Of a DNA stretch of 64,000 bases, positions 63,682 to 64,000 are shown one piece after another. This stretch comes from Burkholderia glumae LMG 2196 = ATCC 33617 (GTDB lineage: Bacteria; Pseudomonadota; Gammaproteobacteria; Burkholderiales; Burkholderiaceae): assembly GCF_000960995.1 (NCBI RefSeq), contig NZ_CP009435.1, positions 2,604,001-2,668,000 on the forward strand, given 5' to 3'. The notes beneath the pieces were generated by a model, which made no database searches, was not told where the DNA came from, and saw only the letters and a program-made list of their open reading frames with translations. Numbering within the stretch: position 1 is the stretch's first letter; each line of letters begins with the position of its first letter. The position numbers were made by a program, and so were the translations under genes.

Positions 63682-64000
63682 ATGACCCGTTCAAGTTCGT
63701 TCCGTGCCCGGCCGGGCACGGCAAATAGCGCAGATTATAGCCCAAGCTCCACCCCGCCCGACGCATCGGGGACTGATTCGCTCGACGATGACCTGTCCGG
63801 CGATACGCTTGCCGCGCCGGCCTCCGACACCGCCGCCGACGCGGCGCCGCGCCTCGTCGCCGTGCCGCCCGCGCTGGCCGGCGAACGGCTCGACAAGGCG
63901 CTCGCGCAATTGTTTCCGGAGTTCTCGCGCAGCCGGCTGCAAAGCTGGATCGAGGCGCAGCGCGTGCGCGTGGACGGCGAGCCCGCCAAGGTCCGTCAGC
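63682..64000 (+). CDS. rluD: Ribosomal large subunit pseudouridine synthase D, N-terminal part
   Basis: Partial gene running off the right edge; about 106 residues are in the window. The ATG at 63682 gives MTRSSSFRARPGTANSADYS, an extension of about 60 residues that is Asp/Ser/Ala-rich. Then comes the S4 RNA-binding domain: LAGERLDKALAQLFPEFSRS and RLQSWIEAQRVRVDGEPAKV. RluD makes pseudouridines 1911, 1915 and 1917 in helix 69 of 23S rRNA. The catalytic aspartate lies beyond the window. Identification rests on the S4 domain and on its place next to bamD, a common pair. A later start would remove the extension; I cannot exclude it. Confidence 0.85.
   Translation, partial: MTRSSSFRARPGTANSADYSPSSTPPDASGTDSLDDDLSGDTLAAPASDTAADAAPRLVAVPPALAGERLDKALAQLFPEFSRSRLQSWIEAQRVRVDGEPAKVRQ

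Overview
The window is a stretch of high-GC (by eye about two thirds G+C) betaproteobacterial core chromosome. Protein sequences and gene order (alaT-hom-thrC-moeA-moaDE; surE-pcm-nlpD-rpoS; ndk-rlmN-rodZ-ispG-hisS-yfgM-bamB-der-hfq-hflX-hflKC-hisZ-purA) match what I know of chromosome 1 in Burkholderia. I am confident of the genus; a plant-associated species of the gladioli/glumae type is only a guess. No rRNA, tRNA, prophage, insertion sequence or CRISPR array was seen. One structured RNA, the small SRP RNA (ffs), is present.

Layout. 1-1.2 kb: the N-terminal end of an ArnT-like lipid-linked glycosyltransferase and a small Mth938-fold protein, both on the minus strand. 1.5-9.1 kb: alaT, hom and thrC (alanine/threonine synthesis), moeA-moaD-moaE (molybdenum cofactor) and a J-domain-like protein. 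9.2-10.4 kb: a group III truncated haemoglobin divergent from an NsrR-like Rrf2 regulator, probably a nitric-oxide response pair. 10.8-13.4 kb: clpB behind a heat-shock-type promoter. 13.5-22.3 kb is the most accessory-looking part: a YidB-like protein, a secreted ComEA-like helix-hairpin-helix protein, a decayed sigma-54 activator, a MATE exporter with an ArnT-like transferase, rpmE2, an MtfA-like peptidase, and an MFS exporter with its MerR regulator. 22.4-28.7 kb: rho, trxA, ffs, dnaX, ybaB, recR. 28.7-36.8 kb: a class III CoA transferase, surE-pcm-nlpD-rpoS, two nucleases and rlmD. 36.9-56.6 kb: a Bax-inhibitor-1-like membrane protein, then the long housekeeping run ndk to kup. 56.8-64 kb: tex, an exported coiled-coil protein, a YdcH-like protein, a DinG/YoaA-type helicase, bamD and the start of rluD.

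The genes act mostly in central functions: amino acid and cofactor synthesis, replication and repair (dnaX, ybaB, recR, helicase), RNA control (rho, hfq, tex), envelope assembly (bamB, bamD, yfgM, rodZ, nlpD) and stress (clpB, rpoS, hflKC, trHb/nsrR). I found no convincing previously undescribed system. The most unusual items are the sigma-54 activator remnant at a probable deletion scar, promoters placed so close to start codons that leaderless mRNAs are likely (dnaX, surE and the gene at 59268), a 16-bp GTAC-rich palindrome upstream of the MerR/MFS pair, and a set of perfect intergenic hairpins without U-tracts.
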